Shown one piece after another: positions 10,455-20,864 of a stretch of DNA of 64,000 nt. Both the position numbers and the translations under genes were made by a program. The notes under the pieces were generated by a model. It was given only the letters and a program-made list of their open reading frames with translations, made no database searches and was not told where the DNA came from. Location of the stretch: positions 870,197-934,196 of the forward strand of contig CM074804.1 of assembly GCA_037447605.1 (NCBI GenBank). Reading direction: 5' to 3'. Every line of letters begins with the position of its first letter. Position 1 is the first letter of the stretch. Source of the DNA: Zygnema circumcarinatum (taxonomy: Eukaryota; Streptophyta; Zygnematophyceae; Zygnematales; Zygnemataceae).

Positions 10455-11180
10455 ACACAACCATACACCCGGCTCCAAGAATCCACAAACCGACAAATGT
10501 CCGTTGCCTCCTCCTGCCTCTTCCCCAACCACATCGCGCCCGTTGTCATGCAGTACGTACGGACACTCCATGGCGTCATCTCCCGTCGTTTCCTTGTACG
10601 GCTTGTCGGTAGCGCGCACCCGGTTGGCGGGCGGGGTCCCTGGGTCCCTCGCCGTCCCCCGCGGGCGCGCCTCTGCGGGCCGTTGGGCGCCATGCAGGCC
10701 GCGGGTCCCTCCGCAGGGACCCCTCTGGCGGGGGCCGGGCCGCCATGGAGGGAGGGGGGGAAGGGGGGCTTAAGAGAGGGAGCGAGGGGCAGGTTAAGGC
10801 ACATCAAGGAAAGGTCGGGAAGAGATTCTTCAGAAGGAGGGTTTGGACATCTCTGCACAGGGGCGAGGGAACTCACTGAGTGACTGACTGAGCAGCGGCG
10901 GCTCGGTGTTGAGGTTGAGGGTGAGTGGTTGTCTATGTAATTTTTGTGATTTAATTTTCAATTCTGCATTCAATTAGATTGGTGTATCTGTCGTTATCTT
11001 CCTTTCTGCATTCCCCAGCAGCCACCTTCTCCTGCTTCATCCTTTCCTCTTACACTCTGTCTTCCCAACTGTCTTCATTTTCACAACTCGGCCCTTACTC
11101 TCTAACTCCCACCTCCCTTCTACCTTCTAATCTTACATGGCCGCTTCCGCACCAGGCGCTACCTCTCCTTCGGGAAATCC
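10455..11180 (+). promoter_or_regulatory. Upstream region and leader of FAS1 gene 3
   Basis: A GC-rich block (10555-10780, with GTACGG at about 10557 and 10598) is followed by a GA-rich leader. A possible 5'-UTR donor, GGGTGAGTGG, lies near 10919. The rest is CT-rich up to the ATG. The transcription start cannot be placed. Confidence 0.4.
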
Positions 11181-12083
11181 ATGGCTTCCTCAAGCTGGGC
11201 CCTCTTCACAGCCCTGCTGCTTGCGGCTCTCCTCCTGCAGCTTCCATGGGGCGTGCCTGCCTCCTCAAGCCCTCCCACGGCGGGAGAGATCATGTCGCGG
11301 CTCCACCGCCGCATCAGCAGACACCCCCAGTACAGAGATTTTTATGAAGCCTACAAGATGACCGGTAAGCGCAGAATATTTTTCTACATTTACTGAACCA
11401 GAATGCCGTGAAATCATTTCGTTTAATACTGACAACAAGGGGTTCTCGACTGTGAATTGAATTAGGGGTATGAGTTGCCATTGCTGACTCCTCTCTCTCT
11501 CTCTCGCTTACTCTCTCCCGCTTGGGTTCTGCTTACGCCTCACAGATATGCCCGCGGAGCTCTTTACTTACCTTCTAGGAGGGGGGAAGTTCACCATGTT
11601 CATCCCCAACACGGGAGCGTTCTATCGCATCCCCGAGGAGTATCGCAGCGGCGACAAACTGAAGAATCTGATCGAATACAACTCGATCAAAGGGAAGGAA
11701 CTCAACTACAACTCGTATAAGACGGCCAAGAACAAGTCCTCGTGGCCCACCTTCTACAAAACCACGAAGATTGTGAAGAAGGGCAACAACAAGTTCACCT
11801 GCACCAAGTCGCGGGAGTTCCGCAAGACTCCGCAGATCAGCAAGTGGAACATCTACTCGGGCCATTCCGTCGATGTTCACGGTGAGGATGAGGCCACGTG
11901 GCACCTCCAAACTGAACCTGTACATATAACCTAACCAGCCGTTTCTTCAGCTTTGCCGTTTCTTCAGCTATTTTCCTCGCCGTCGGTTTCTTATTATGCG
12001 AATGTTTTATTTGTTTTTTCGTTTGTTTGCATTCTTTATCTGCAGGAGTCACCGATTACTGGATTCCAGCAGATTTCGACTGA
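11181..12083 (+). CDS. FAS1-domain secreted protein (FAS1 gene 3)
   Basis: Exons 11181-11364, 11546-11881 and 12046-12083 give 185 residues. The signal peptide runs MASSSWALFTALLLAALLLQ to about residue 28. The single FAS1 domain has H1 FTMFIPNTGAF and a Lys-rich middle. H2 GVTDYWIPADFD sits on the last exon. Intron positions and phases equal those of genes 1, 2 and 4, but the sequence is the most diverged of that set (more basic, and shorter between the H motifs). The four-unit ERSE array upstream makes ER-stress control plausible. Function is inferred from the FAS1 family only. Confidence 0.88.
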
Positions 12084-13669
12084 TCAGTTGTCCCGGGTTT
12101 TGAAATGCTTTAAAGATGGCAATGTACGGTCAAATACAAAGTGGGATGATTGAATTAGTTCGATTATTATTATTTTTCTTCCCCTTCAGATTGTAGAAAT
12201 ACTTTCAGGTGCTGAAAATTTTATTGGGATGCTTTCAGATAAGGTGTCTGAGTAATGCCCAATTTGGTATGTATGCAGGTTCGCTTGCTTGTTTATTGGA
12301 GGGTCTGTTTTATGATAGATTGAGGGTCCTTCCTTCCTTCCTCCCTTGTACAATTAGAGGGCGTTGTCAATTTTGTCAGAGTTGACAAAGGGGTGACTTC
12401 GTTCACCTCCGATTAAATGCAAAATGCTGGAATGTGCGAATTTATGGGCTTCAAATGTTTTGCTTCGGGTATCAAATGGCCTTTTTGTTTGAAGTGTGAC
12501 GCACTCCATGTTATTGTCACAACGCTACAACACACATGCTGGCCATTTCTTTTCGTCCGCTGTGCTGCAAACTGAGAATGCAAATCAGGCGCAGTTGGAG
12601 AAACATTTATCTTCCCTGTCCAGGCAGCCTGTATCTGACGTGGCGGCAGCAAAAACGCCACGTCAGGTAATATTTGTTGGGACGAGAGAATTTTTCTGAC
12701 ACTATTTTGGGCCAAAAAAAGATAGAAAGGGCCAGGAAAGGAAATTGATCAGCTTGGAATTCCGGTTCTGTACCAAACCAAAAACCAAAATTTTCCGCCC
12801 GGGAAAAACTGCAACGGGCAGTAGTAAAAGTGAAGAGGAAATCCAGCCGTCGAAACTTGCCCCGTCAGCACGGATCCAGGCCGTACATCCTCTCCTCTTG
12901 CCACCTGGCAGGGCGGACTTGCCACTTGTCAACAGATAGCTCAGTCTGACACGTGGCAAGTCCACCCTGCCAGGTGGCGAGTTCATGTCGGTGAGCCGAT
13001 GCAACATGGTGACAACAACTCTCTCCTTCTTTGTCCTCCTGCAGGCCATCGTATGTACACATCCGCTTTCATGCGTGCAATTGTAACTACTATCGTCACT
13101 GTTTTGGCTTGGAATTTTTTACTTGTACCGAAAGAATGAAGATTAGCAAGTGTTGGAAGGTGTTTGAAAACACTCCATGGTCATAAAAACATAATTCTCG
13201 ACATGCTTCAGCATTTCTTTGAGTGTTTTTGGATATATTGTCGGGTATAGCTTATACATCTATTGTGATGCCGCGAACGTTTCATGTGCATTGCTCACAG
13301 CAGAAAGGCGGCCTCAAAATGTGAAGCGAAATGGAAAGGAAGGGATGAGGCAAATTGCGTGCAATGATGTCCGTAGGTTTTATGCTTCCATTAAAGCAAT
13401 CTACCAATGTACAACTAAAGCGGGACAGACTGGATGACTTAAGGAAGTCGTGTGCTTCCACCGTAAACATTTATCTCCTTGTGCTCCAATCGCTCCTTAG
13501 TCAGAATCGTATAAAATGTACGAAATACACTTACGAATATCAAAATCAGATAACATAAGGGGTATCCAATTTACATCATCGCCAATGACCGAAACTGGTG
13601 GTGGAGCAACTTGACGAGGCACGCGCTGTCCCCATCATCCATTTTTCGGGTGCAGGCCGCCATGCATAG
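12084..13669. other. Non-coding stretch between convergent FAS1 genes 3 and 4
   Basis: Convergent 3' ends flank about 1.6 kb without a gene. CCACGT/ACGTGG pairs near 12635-12665, the hairpin at 12897-12981, and GGCCGTACATCC near 12880 are the only structured parts. Confidence 0.5.
12897..12981. repeat. 35-bp inverted repeat carrying a G-box
   Basis: Arms 12897-12931 and 12947-12981 are reverse complements with about 3 mismatches in 35 bp and a 15-bp loop. The arms contain GCCACCTGGCAGGG and, in the right arm, GACACGTGGC. It could form a stable hairpin in DNA or RNA. Confidence 0.8.
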
Positions 13670-14673
13670 TTAAAGTTTCTTTGGAATGGCATAGTGGTCG
13701 ACCACTGCAGTGCATCAATATTTCAACATAACGGAAATCAGTAACCACCCCCCCACCCACTTTAAACCACGAACACACGAGCCTGTAACCCCAGAACCTT
13801 CATGTAACAGTACCGGGTGAAATATCCACTGAGCAATCCTTACGGGTACCCCCGGAATGGCATCTTACTCCAAGTACGGCCTAATAGGTACGCCACATTT
13901 GCACTTCTTAAGTTCCAAATACCTGAATATCTGCTCCCCATTGGAGCCTTCCAGTCTCCAACAACTTAAAAGGAAAGGACATAGAAGGGCGGGGGAAAGA
14001 GTGGCGAAGACACTGACCGTGCATGATGAACTGCGAGTTTTTGTAGCGGTAAAAGTTCCACCCAACCACAGTGGCATTCTTGCTGCTGCGACTCCCACTT
14101 ATTGTGAATGTGTCACGGCCCGTCTTCCTAATTTTGTTGTTCTGAAACTCCGAAGTCCAATCTTTCTTCACCTTCGCACTGCGGAAATCATTTCTGGAGA
14201 CGACGATGCCCTCAATGGTGTGATCGAGCACCACGCTTCCGAATTTTTTCTTTGACTTATAAGTCGCCGGAACTGCATTGAGAGCGGCCGCGTTCGGAAT
14301 GAAGAGCGTCACCTTCTTGTTTGCGCTCAGCCGAGTGTAAAGCTCAAGCGGAGCCGCTGCATGGAACAGGCACAAGGAGTGCGTCAGGCCTTCCTGTCTC
14401 AGTTACCACGAAGTGCGTTCAGTTAGAGGGAAGAACAGCAAGAACTTTTTGGCAGAGACTAGTCCGAAGATAGAAGGGGGCTGCGGAGGGCGAGGACGCA
14501 CTGGAGGAAAAGTAGGCCTTGAAGAAGGCGGAGTACTTGGGGTCCTTCTCCAGCTTCCCCTTCACGGCCGCCAAAATATCGGTGGCGGTGGAGGAGGCTG
14601 AGAGCGCGCCAAGTGGCAGCAGCGCGAGAACGATTAGCAGTGCATGGGCAGGGGAGGTAGAGCCGCGCGCCAT
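13670..14673 (-). CDS. FAS1-domain secreted protein (FAS1 gene 4)
   Basis: Exons 14502-14673, 14018-14356 and 13670-13704 give 181 residues, with the same exon lengths as FAS1 gene 2. The start MARGSTSPAHALL was chosen over more upstream in-frame codons because it matches gene 2 and opens directly into a signal peptide. H1 is TLFIPNAAAL. H2 on exon 3 reads VVDHYAIPKKL, where gene 2 has VVDYYFIPAAL. A CT-rich leader lies upstream. The gene is probably an inverted duplicate of gene 2. Confidence 0.88.
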
Positions 14674-15803
14674 TGGAATGGCGGACCCACCTCGGGGCGA
14701 GGGAGATAGGGAGTGTGTGGAGAAAGAGAGGGAAGAGAGAGAGAGCGAGAGAGAGAGATAGAGAGAGCGAGCTGGCGGGTCTGAGAGTGATGGCTGGTAG
14801 GAGACTTTAATGGCTGCTCTCAGGTGCCGTGCGCCGCCGCCGTTACCGGGAGGGAGGGAGCCGCCGACAGTGGAGGAGTTCCTATCCATGGTCGGTCGGC
14901 GGCCGCTTCAGGAGGGCGGCCGACGTTCCATGTGAGGCGTTCAGTGAAGTGAGGAGGTCACCATTACGCCGTTCATTTCGCTCATGGAACTAGCGTCTAG
15001 GGGAATGTGGAAGGTACATGGCATGTTGGCACGTTAGACACGGCATGGTGTGCATGTCGCATGAGACCCGCGTAGCCAACGAGCCACAAAGGACACACAG
15101 AGCTATGAGAACCAATGGCACACGAGAACATCCCAACATCACATTGTGTCGTGTGTAGTGAACTACAGACTGTTCTATGCCCAACCCGTACAGTACAAGG
15201 AACTATTGAACGACACATTCTAAGATACATCCAAGCAAGACCCTCCTACATAGTCTACCTTAGTCGACATATCAAAACCATAGTTCCCCATGGCTCAGAT
15301 CCTGTTGATTGAAGGCAGAGAAAGCGATGCTGACCTCCTCCCTGTCTGCTCCATAGAAGGCCCAGCATTGCCTGTCTACTGCTGCATAACGCGTTTGTGG
15401 GAAGTCCTAACTACCCAAGCGCATAGCTCCTCTAAAAAACCCAAAATGAAAAATGTCTATTCTGCACCCACTATTTCCACACAGGAGTCTCGCATCGAGC
15501 CCCCTTATTACTGTAGGTCTTCCCCTCATCTCCCGAGTCCCACTTGCAGATATATCGTTCTGAGTGAACAACCGTTGACGTCGTGGAAATCTATGCGAAG
15601 GCTTACTTCAAACCACCGCCAGAGCGGGCTGCCTTGATCAGCCCTGCCTGAAATAATCCCTCTTAGGTACTCCCCCTTCTGCTGCCTTTCTGCTTGCCTG
15701 CCTGGAGCTATTTGCCTGCTTAACGGAGCCAAACAAGTGACCAAGATCTGTACATAACGCACTGCTCAACATTCTCAAATGTTATACAACGATTCCTTCC
15801 TTC
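14674..15803. other. Non-coding stretch, FAS1 gene 4 promoter side
   Basis: The first 150 bp are GA/CT-rich (14696-14770) and form the leader of FAS1 gene 4. The remainder up to the thioredoxin gene stop holds no recognisable coding sequence. Confidence 0.5.
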
Positions 15804-18735
15804 TCAGAGGGGCAGAGCCCGGTCCACGAAGTCTATGAGGGACTCCACATCTCGCGAACCCTCATGGCTTGCAAGAGGCTCATCTCCATCAAAGAGAATT
15901 AGGGTTGGGACTCCCTGAATGCCATAATCTTCTGTGAGAGTACGACACTTAGTAGCATCAATCTTTGCCACCTGCCATGTGCATAAACAAGGAACGTGTG
16001 AGCATAGCACCTGTCGCTGCAGAAAGGGGGAGGGCGAGGGAGGGATATGGGGAAGATGCAAAAGTCAGCCATTAGGCCAGATGAGATGCTTTGGAAGATA
16101 TGAAGGAGCTGGATCATTTCCTTAATTCTCCTTCGCGTTGGTTATGAAACTGCTATCCAAAAAGGACTCATCCGATTTGTAGAGATTTCTGCAGAGGTTA
16201 AAATCCACAGGCAACAGCAAAGCTTGCGGAGTTTCAGGGCATTCTGCAATGGACGCTTAAGGCAAGGAAGACCCACCTGAATGCTGAAACCCTGCTCATC
16301 AAGGCGTTCTGGAAGCTCCTTCCAGGCCGCATACATGTCATTGCAATGATGGCAGCGAGGGGAGTAAAACATCACAAATGTCGGCCTGCAGGATGCCACT
16401 TTCACTTGAAACATCACCAACTCGTATAGAGCTGCTTCACTGACGTGGTGGACAAAACACGTAAGGACAGCATCGTCTCTAAAGTTTTTAAGGATACTTC
16501 AAGGGAAAGGAGTACTCTACCTTGGAGCAGTGTACAAGTACTTCGAGAACAATTGGAAGCAGCAGAGTCAAGGGAAGTCCAACAATCAGTAGGGGAATCT
16601 TACAACAACTTTCAATCTATTTCACGCGTGCACGAATATTACTACATATTGCAGCAACAATTTACGGTATACAGGCATATGAAGTTAGAAACTTACGCTC
16701 TAGCAAGTATGGAATAGAAGTCAGCCTCTGAAAGTTCGACTATTCCCGGCTGAGCCTTCCGACTGAAACAACAACAGAACGAATGTACATTAGAGGAGAT
16801 CTTCACTTGTTCAAGTTTGATAATCTACAAATTGTGTTCTCTAACGTCGAGGAATGTTGTCTAACCACCTAAGGAACCCCAATCACAAACGGCAGCCTAG
16901 TCTGGCACTTGTGGGCGCCTATATCCTCTTCCCCCCCCCCACATCGCCCCATCGCTCCCTGTTGCCAACGTTCTCTCTGTCGCTCCCTTCCCCTCTACCT
17001 TCCCTCCTCTCGCAATCAAAAGTCTGATATCCGTGCGTTGGGTTTGAGAAGGCCTGTCAAGCTTACTATAGTACTGGAAGCTCATCTTCAGCAAGAGTTT
17101 TGAAATGCGGCGCACTGAATGTCGTGGAAGCTGCGGCAAATGGGGTGTTGCTGCCTCTCGCAGTTTTTCCGGGAATGGGCCCTGAAAGTTTCACTACCAC
17201 CATTGAAGCAGCAAGGAAGGCGCCTCCTACACCTAAGCCTGTTGCCCACTCCTTCCAATCAGAAGGCCGGAACCACCCCCACGTCGCCTTCTCCCCCTCT
17301 GCTTGCTCCCCTCTAACCTCTCCCTTACCCTCCCTAGCCTCCCCCTCTTGTGATCCCTCCTTCACTGGACTTGCCCCTGGAGAGGCGAAGGAAGGCCCTG
17401 CTGAAAGCTGCTCCTGCTCTTTTGTGGCTGAACCTGACGCTTCCCGAAAAGCGAAATGTCCAGTGATGTCAGCGGTAGGAGTGGTAGTGCTTCTAGCCTC
17501 TGTTCCATGCGTGAGGTTAGCAACGTGCGAGTGATTTAAGGGCTTGTCTGTTGCGAATTCAGTTTTTGGTTCAGTTTCAGTTCGGAGTTCAGAGCTTGCG
17601 GAGGATGTGGACGGATGAGAATGCGGTTCGGAAGGCTTGGAGATCTCTGACAAAGAATCCTTCCGTTCCCCCGAAAGCTGAAAAAAAACCGTTTCCCACA
17701 ACGCACTGATTTCAGATTACCACATGCAAAGATATAGTGAAAGTCCCAAACTCCAACCTTGCACGTTCCCGCAAGGTGCAACAGTAGGCCTCCATCAAAG
17801 AGTACATACAAAAGTGAAAAGGCCGGGAATCGGAATCACCTCATGTCTGCATTTGTGACTGACTGATTTTCTAAAAAACCACTTACCGCATTTATTTGAA
17901 GATCCACAGGTAGCTTGTTCTCCATCGCCTCGACATTCTGAGCTGCTTTCGTAACCAACGTGCGTACCATCATCTGACAGGCGGCAAGTAGGGTTAGGAC
18001 GATAGTGAGGGGACCAGCAAAAGCATTCTTCCGAGAAAAATGTGACTAGAATTAAAACTAGGAGATAACAGGGAATCAATCGATACTCGAAAGTTTACCA
18101 TCAGTCACAGACTTCAAAGAAAGGGATGAAAGCAGACATCCACACAACAAAAGCTATGTCCTTCCTTGAATATGTACATTGCATTACGCAATGAACGTCA
18201 GCAAAAACAATGTCGCCTGAACATGAATAGAGAACAAGTTGACCCAGACATTCATGCGTCCAGATACTACTCCCTGTTCTGGACTAACCTTTACACTGCT
18301 TTCAATCTGACCGGACCATCTGTACGTACTTTTCGAACCCGTCTGCAATATCCAAAAGATACTGAACCTAGAAATCGCCGGGTCATCGCACTTCGAGATT
18401 GCAAGGAAAAACACCAGAGCATAACACAAAAAACAAAGCAAAAGCAGCAACAGGGGTAAAGCTCCTCATAACTTCTGACGTACTCCAAAGTGAATTCATC
18501 GAACTCACCTTCAGCTCCGCCACTTCCTGCTGCAGCGAGTCAACCTTCACAGGGGCTCCTCCGCGCATTCCGGCTGCAAGAACTTGAGCTGCTCTTTTCG
18601 ACTCCCATCTCGCAACCGCTTCCTCTAATCTTCGTACCGCATCCAGTTCATTCCCAAAGTCTGAACTCGTTTTCTCATGTGATGCTACATTGCTAGTTCT
18701 TCTGCCGTTATCGGATGCAATTGCGGATTCGTCGA
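15804..18735 (-). CDS. Membrane-anchored thioredoxin-fold protein with CHHC active site (5' end tentative)
   Basis: Exons in order: 18509-18735, 17887-17973, 17067-17677, 16697-16762, 16277-16385 and 15804-15971. All are GT-AG and in phase. The N-terminal part is Ser/Glu/Lys-rich with coiled-coil character (RRLEEAVARWESKRAAQV, DSLQQEVAELK). A membrane segment follows (WATGLGVGGAFLAASMVVV). The thioredoxin domain starts IVELSEADFYSIL. Its redox motif CHHC follows FVMFYSPR, and the cis-Pro is in GVPTLILF. CHHC resembles the CGHC of protein disulfide isomerases, so a role in dithiol-disulfide exchange at a membrane is likely. The compartment is unknown. A first coding exon at 19549-19828 is possible. 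A second acceptor 54 bp upstream of the 16385 exon keeps frame but would insert 18 residues into the fold. Confidence 0.78.
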
Positions 18736-19548
18736 CTGCACATTAAGAGGGTTAATGAATCAGGTCATTGAAAAGAACGAAGCAACGTCGTCTATTTCTT
18801 TAACCTTCTCAGCAATCGAGGAGTGATTTAAGGTCATGAGTGCGAAACAAGCCGGGCCCATGGCCCTAGACATTACTATTTTGCAGCATTGCGGACCTAG
18901 AGATACAACGACATTGAATTTGGAAGCTAATACATCGTTAAATGTGTAGTTGCTACTTTGACAACACCATTCCGTTCTATGCCTGGCACATTCAAGTCCT
19001 GCAGCTGTATACATCGTGACTCATCCACAAAGAAAGAAGGAGAAAGGGATAGGGAAAGGAGAAAGACGCGATCGAGAAATGGAGGAAGAGAGGGAGGGCG
19101 AGAAGGGGGATGAAATTTGAGATAGAAAGAAGCAAAGAGAGGGGGTTGTGAAAGGAGAGAGAATAGACAAAGGAAGCTGAGCAGTTGCGGACAAGGCACA
19201 GGAGGTGAAAAGAGAAAAAAAGAGAGTGAAAAGGAGAGCGAGAACGAGAGGAGAAAGGAGGAAGTGGCAAATGAGTGGAACGAGGGACAGAAACGAAGGT
19301 CGCAGATGGAAGTGGGAGAAGAAGGGAGAACGAGCGAGACAGAGAAAGACGAGATCTGAACCTGCCTTCACTAGGTACATGAAAAACCATCGTTCCTGAG
19401 CTCCCGTTACTCCCCTCTGCTCCCAGTTCTTGATCAGCAGATCCCGAGGTATCGCTTCCGGGGCAGTCCACAAAGGCCATGGCAGAAGCACGCACACTCC
19501 TGCAGGAGGCCATGCAGGTCCCCCCTGCAAGCCCTAACCCTAACGTAC

Positions 19549-19828
19549 CATTGATAGAGGCGGCGTACTGCTGGAAGGTAATCACCTGTGCGGGAGCGGC
19601 GGAAAGGCGGCATCTCCTATAACTAGTGGACGGAGAGCAAGAAGGAGCAAGATACACAGGGCTCTTGCAACTTACTCCTAACCCTAAACCTAAAGCTCCG
19701 CCTTGCAAGCCGATGGCCGGCAAGAATGCGCGCCTGGCAGAAAACAAAGGCCCGCCAAGAAAAGCAGTGTCTGGACCGCTCCCGCCCTCGCAGGAGATGC
19801 GGTCAAGCCGCGGCGAGCGGAGATTCAT
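19549..19828 (-). other. Possible first exon (targeting peptide) of the thioredoxin-fold gene
   Basis: An ATG at 19828 opens MNLRSPRLDRISCEG, an Arg/Ser-rich stretch without acidic start that could be an organelle transit peptide. The frame stays open to a GTACGT donor after 19549. The link to the exon at 18735 needs a further small exon and is not proven. Telomere-like TTAGGG/TTTAGGG pieces occur within it and in the following intron. The intron at 19020-19350 is purine-rich on the plus strand. Confidence 0.35.
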
Positions 19829-20864
19829 CACTGCCTGCCTCTCCCCCTCAACCTCGACTTTCCAAGCTCAAATTCCCTGCTCCAGGAGCCCTCCCTCCTT
19901 GCAGGCAGGCTGTCAGGCTCCAACCCTAAGATCTGGCCCCCCTCGAGAAGGGCTCGGTTCCTGTGCAAGTTTCAGCATGCAGGCGGCCCGCGGTGTATGC
20001 CTTCTGACTGTGTCAGATAAGAGTACTGATTCTACCGTGGTTCAAACAGTGTACGGTACGGCAGTGGCGCCGTACAGATCGCCTACGCCTGAACGGAGAC
20101 AAGGAAAATGTGTACGGATGGAGGAAACGACACGCGGCGAGGAAATCGACGGCAGGGAACGGCGGATCCCATCGTCCTTGACACGTGACCCGTGCCCTGG
20201 CGGGAGCCGGCGGACGGCCCACAGAGCCCGCACGAGCGCCGACAAGCGGGAGGGGTGCGGGCCGCCCAACTGACTGGCACGCGTGAAGGGGCGCAGAGAT
20301 TGGTCCGAGAATCTTGGAAAAAAAATGTGTAGGGGTTCTGCGGGAGGTTTATGGAAGCAGTACGTTTTGTGCGATATTTCTTTTCTAGAAATGCACTAGT
20401 TTTGAGTTGAGTGGCATATTTCCAAGATTTGGCGAGTCCTACTCCGGCACTGTACACATGCTGTGGCAGTTGGGAATAACGCCAATGTTACAGACCAATC
20501 GAAATTTACCACGTGGCTAACGGAACTATCTGACGTGGTCGACCTGGATTGGTCAAGGAATGGAGCGTAAAAAAACTGTAACATTCCAGGCGACAAACTG
20601 TTTCTTTGTTACGACATAACTGCAGAACAACTGTTACAGTGAGTTCCAAAACCCGTATAACTGTAAATAAATTCTCACCGTTCGTTCAGTATACCGTACG
20701 GTACGAAACTGGGGCAGTGCCAGTCTGCCAGATCAGCGCACAGGTGGCTCGGCGACCGCCGGTGACCGTCAGTGACCGTCAGTGACCGCCGTCGACCTCC
20801 CTCCCAACCGAGTGAACGCCCAAGGGCGGGCGCGCGGGCTGGCGGGGGAAGCCAGCGGGCAGCC
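19829..20864 (+). promoter_or_regulatory. Upstream region of the GBP gene with a convergent pair of perfect ERSEs
   Basis: 20495-20513 is CCAAT-N9-CCACG in forward orientation, and 20534-20552 is the same element reversed (CGTGG-N9-ATTGG). They lie 20 bp apart and about 310-370 bp before the GBP ATG. GTACGG motifs are dense, including palindrome TACCGTACGGTA near 20694. Three GTGACCGTCA-like repeats lie at 20760-20795. If the thioredoxin gene starts at 19828, this is a shared divergent promoter. Confidence 0.65.
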
